A DNA stretch of 64,000 bases, from the NCBI GenBank assembly GCA_017979445.1, contig CM030704.1, positions 13,003,658-13,067,657 on the forward strand. Direction: 5' to 3'. The notes under the pieces are model-generated. The model saw nothing but the letters and a program-made list of their open reading frames with translations. It did no database searches and was not told where the DNA came from. The number at the start of each line of letters is the position of its first letter. The stretch's first letter is position 1. Positions 61,519-64,000 of this stretch are shown one piece after another. The position numbers were made by a program, and so were the translations under genes. This DNA comes from Akebia trifoliata (Eukaryota; Streptophyta; Magnoliopsida; Ranunculales; Lardizabalaceae).

Positions 61519-63330
61519 AGCCAACGTGGCACTAGTGCGTGGCCCGGTCTCTTCGGAGATGCGACGTCATTCATGAAACCACAACTCCAGTCACGTACCT
61601 TAGGGTATATCAAACTGGGGGCATCAATACCGTTTGATCAGGTGATTCTGAGAGGTATATTGATGCACCCAGGCTGGAGCGACCTGAGCCTTTGACCTAT
61701 TGTGAGCCACACAGTCACATATCCCGATTGCCAACGTAGTACTAGTACGTGGTCGGTCCCCTCGTGGGATGCCAAACCATTTATGAAAGCTACAACCCTT
61801 GATTCGTACCCGTAGGTATAAAAGATAATCTAAGTGTATCAATTGCACTTCTTGGTCAAAACCGGTGCCTAAGCAGATCTTGCCCCGCTGTACCCTACTG
61901 TACGAGGGGGATAGACTACGTCTATTCTAGACGAGAGGTATTTAAGTGAGCCCTTGCTCAGCATTGTGCGCCACCTCTCAACTGGAGATCAAACTGGTTG
62001 TTTTTGGCTTCAGAGAAGTGAATTGAGGTTTTAGATTATCACCTATAAGGTATATCAAACAAAGTCACCACGTATTGAAAGGTATATAGGTGTGCTTGGG
62101 CAAGGGTGGCTAGATGAAAATGCATTGCACGTACTAAGCTTAGAGTCTAAAAACCTTCCCAATAGGTCACAACTCGAACTTATCGTGGATGTTCCCGGGT
62201 TGTTTATTGAATGGAATCCGTTGATTGATGAATGTATGTGAGTGATGTGAAGGGTGAGATCAGAGTGTATGATTGTCCTCAAGGATCAAAAATATTGTTT
62301 TTGAAAATCAAAATGGGTGCACCGACCCAATAAAGAATCTATTCTTTTATAATAATGACCCAGTCCATCCCGATCCAACAGTCCTGATGGACCGGGCCAT
62401 TTAAATCGAAATAGAAATCAAATTTTCAAAGAAGAAAAATAGTTTACAAAGGCAAAATATTTCCAAGAAAAAAAATGTTTTCCAAAAGAAGTGTTTTCCA
62501 GAAAAAAATGTTATTCTCTAGAAAAAATATTTTCTAAGAAAAAACGTTTTCCAAAAAATATTTTTCATAAGAACAAGATTTTCCAAGAGAAAATGATTTC
62601 CAAATAAAAAACTATTTTTCAGAAAAAATATTTTTCAGAAGAAAATATTTTCCAAAAGAAAAGAAAATGATTTACAAAAGATCTATGTTTGCATGAAATT
62701 TTTTTGAGATATGTTTTTTACCAAAAATCTATTTTTTGCATGAACCTTATAAAATTATCAAAATATGTTTTTCTAAAAAGAAAATGATTGCAAAAAATAA
62801 TCAGTATTGTGAAAATTGTTATTCAATAAAAACATTATTTTCAAGAGTGCAATAAAATTATTTTTCTTCTGAATAATCATTGAATGGATGAATTGTTTAA
62901 CGGATTGGTGTACAAAATTCTATAAAATCTCAAGGTTCATTAAAAATGTTATCAAGGGGGTGACACTGAAATTGGTTAAATTCACCTTCAAAGAGGTTTT
63001 AAGGATTATCATTGTATCTAAGCTCAATCGTCTATCGTCTAGCTAGGGTTGTAAATCCGGTCAGTTAGAGTATACGTCAATATCAAGTCAACAGTTAGAA
63101 ATGACCTCAAAATTTCTCAACATCGTTCAGTTATTCTTTGAAGATTATAGTGCTTCAATCCTACCGGTTGTAAGTAATATCTAGTCCTCAGTCTAATCAA
63201 ACTCGTGTGGATACTTGTCTTGAGTTTTCATGAGTCATTGGGTTAGCTCGAGTCTTTTTTTCCAGCAAGGTCATGTCTTCCTTAGATTGAGTCTACTCTT
63301 TCCTATTGAGTCAGGTTAGTTCATTGAGTC
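61519..63330 (+). repeat. internal non-coding region of element 2
   Basis: It is the counterpart of 55914-57640. GCCAACGT-headed units at 61520 and 61730 form a degenerate two-copy repeat (period 210 bp), each with CTAGT(G/A)CGTGG and CAT(T/)TATGAAA blocks. A CCAGAAAAAA/TTTTCCAAAA-rich patch lies at 62440-62700. Confidence 0.6.
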
Positions 63331-63335
63331 TATAG

Positions 63336-63611
63336 GTGTCTGTTGCCCCATCTGAAATTGATCGGATAAAGGAAATTTTTGAATACCTCGAGCGCATTAA
63401 CGAATTAACTAATAATTTAATAGATTTCGTTTCTAAACAAGAAGATAAGAGTCGGGCTCAACCTTTAATCGAGAAAGGAAGATCTTTGACCTCGAAACAA
63501 AAAATAATTCCTAAAGAGATTCAAATAGAAACCATCTTATCCCTAAAGGAACACGAGGGGATAATGAATTTACTCAGAAATTTCAAAAGACTTGTTCGTG
63601 TGATCATATGA
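63336..63611 (+). CDS. short conserved ORF of unknown function in the gypsy element
   Basis: 91 codons beginning shortly after TCTATAGGTG. The predicted protein is helical and charged (SEIDRIKEIFEYLERINELT, EIQIETILSLKEHEGIM) with no cysteine or membrane segment. The element 1 copy has a frameshift. It may be a scrap of gag or pol that lost its context, since a broken integrase follows within 300 bp. Confidence 0.35.
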   Translation: MSVAPSEIDRIKEIFEYLERINELTNNLIDFVSKQEDKSRAQPLIEKGRSLTSKQKIIPKEIQIETILSLKEHEGIMNLLRNFKRLVRVII

Positions 63612-63699
63612 GGGTATGTTAGGTACAAGCTTGGGTGTTGTTCAACACGGAATAGATACTCGTCTATATCGATGGAATCAAAGAAGATGTTATAAAATG

Positions 63700-64000
63700 T
63701 ATCAACACTATCCTTACTACATCTCGAGTTTCAAATCACATATTATCAGTCGATATAGGGGTACCTTTTGAACTGATCTCTGATAATGGGTCGTACTTCA
63801 AAGCATAAATCATTACTTTATGTTTAAAGTTGAAGATCCGGAAGCACAAATCATCCCCCTACCATCCTCAGATCAATGGAATGGTTGAAGCAGTTATTAA
63901 GAGTCTTAAGACTATCAACAGTAAAATATGTCAATCACATCGAGATTGGTTAGAAAAATTATCATTCACGCTATGGACATATCGAACTTCAATTCGATCC
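63700..64000 (+). pseudogene. gypsy integrase fragment, element 2, cut by window end
   Basis: It has GVPFELISDNGSYFKA near 63760, then HKSSPYHPQINGMVEAVIKS and WTYRTSIRS, matching 58050-58330 of element 1. The frame is broken between the two Asp/Glu motifs as in element 1, so the two copies share that lesion. Confidence 0.8.

Larger units (their letters stand above)
58488..64000 (+). mobile_element. Ogre/Tat-like Ty3/gypsy element 2, runs off the window
   Basis: LTR 2 acts as its 5' LTR. A primer site and a non-coding leader follow, and then the same segment order as element 1, reaching the integrase fragment at the right edge. Element 2 has no solo-LTR interruption and a shorter leader, so it shows the less rearranged layout. 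Whether a third LTR follows just beyond 64000 cannot be seen. Confidence 0.65.

Noticed and set aside
1..64000. a novel defence, metabolic or toxin system
   Set aside because: All coding sequence resolves into one host gene plus known retroelement domains; nothing clusters as a system.

Overview
The window is nuclear DNA of a flowering plant. It contains one recognisable host gene whose introns are swollen by transposable elements, followed by a repeat-only block. The host gene lies on the minus strand from 46336 leftwards. It encodes a protein like plant Nudix hydrolase 3 (AtNUDT3): an N-terminal Nudix domain fused to a dipeptidyl-peptidase III (M49)-like region. I placed twelve exons (1416 nt, 472 codons); every junction has GT/AG borders and the reading phase holds throughout. 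The zinc-binding HExxGH-type end of the peptidase is not in the window, so the gene must continue left of position 1. About 1.4 kb of coding sequence is spread over about 30 kb. I cannot name the species; large TE-filled introns occur in many woody and early-diverging angiosperms.

Layout. 1-542 is unrecognised flank. 543-15674 is a three-level nest of Ty1/copia elements, all on the plus strand: A (543-15674) contains B (2969-12550), which contains C (4865-9343). Each has both LTRs, a Met-tRNA-type primer site, a polypurine tract and an exact 5-bp target duplication. LTR divergence falls from A to B and C, as the nesting order predicts. 15675-46336 is the host gene. Its introns hold copia element D (18554-23464, intron 9), copia F with inverted copia E inside it (26822-33641, intron 6), an RTE-like LINE scrap, a copia tail, a large inverted-repeat element and an L1-like LINE scrap (intron 5), a tRNA-derived SINE (intron 4; a second copy in intron 7), a hAT-like element carrying a TTA-TSD MITE (intron 3), and LINE 3' ends (intron 2). 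A hAT-type MITE lies just upstream of the gene (46562-47214).

48555-64000 is a cluster of large, mostly non-coding Ty3/gypsy elements of the Ogre/Tat type, with LTRs opening TGTAGACACC and a TGGCGACTC primer site. The pattern is LTR - internal - LTR - internal, running off the right edge. Only an integrase fragment and a short conserved unknown ORF are left of the coding part. A solo LTR of a related family sits inside in inverted orientation.

No retroelement here has an unbroken gag-pol; all carry stops, frameshifts or deletions. I saw no CRISPR array, operon, rRNA or canonical tRNA gene, and nothing that amounts to a new defence or metabolic system. The most informative features are the precisely dated nest, the expanded Nudix/DPP III gene, the tandem Ogre-like array, and unusual repeats inside LTRs and leaders.
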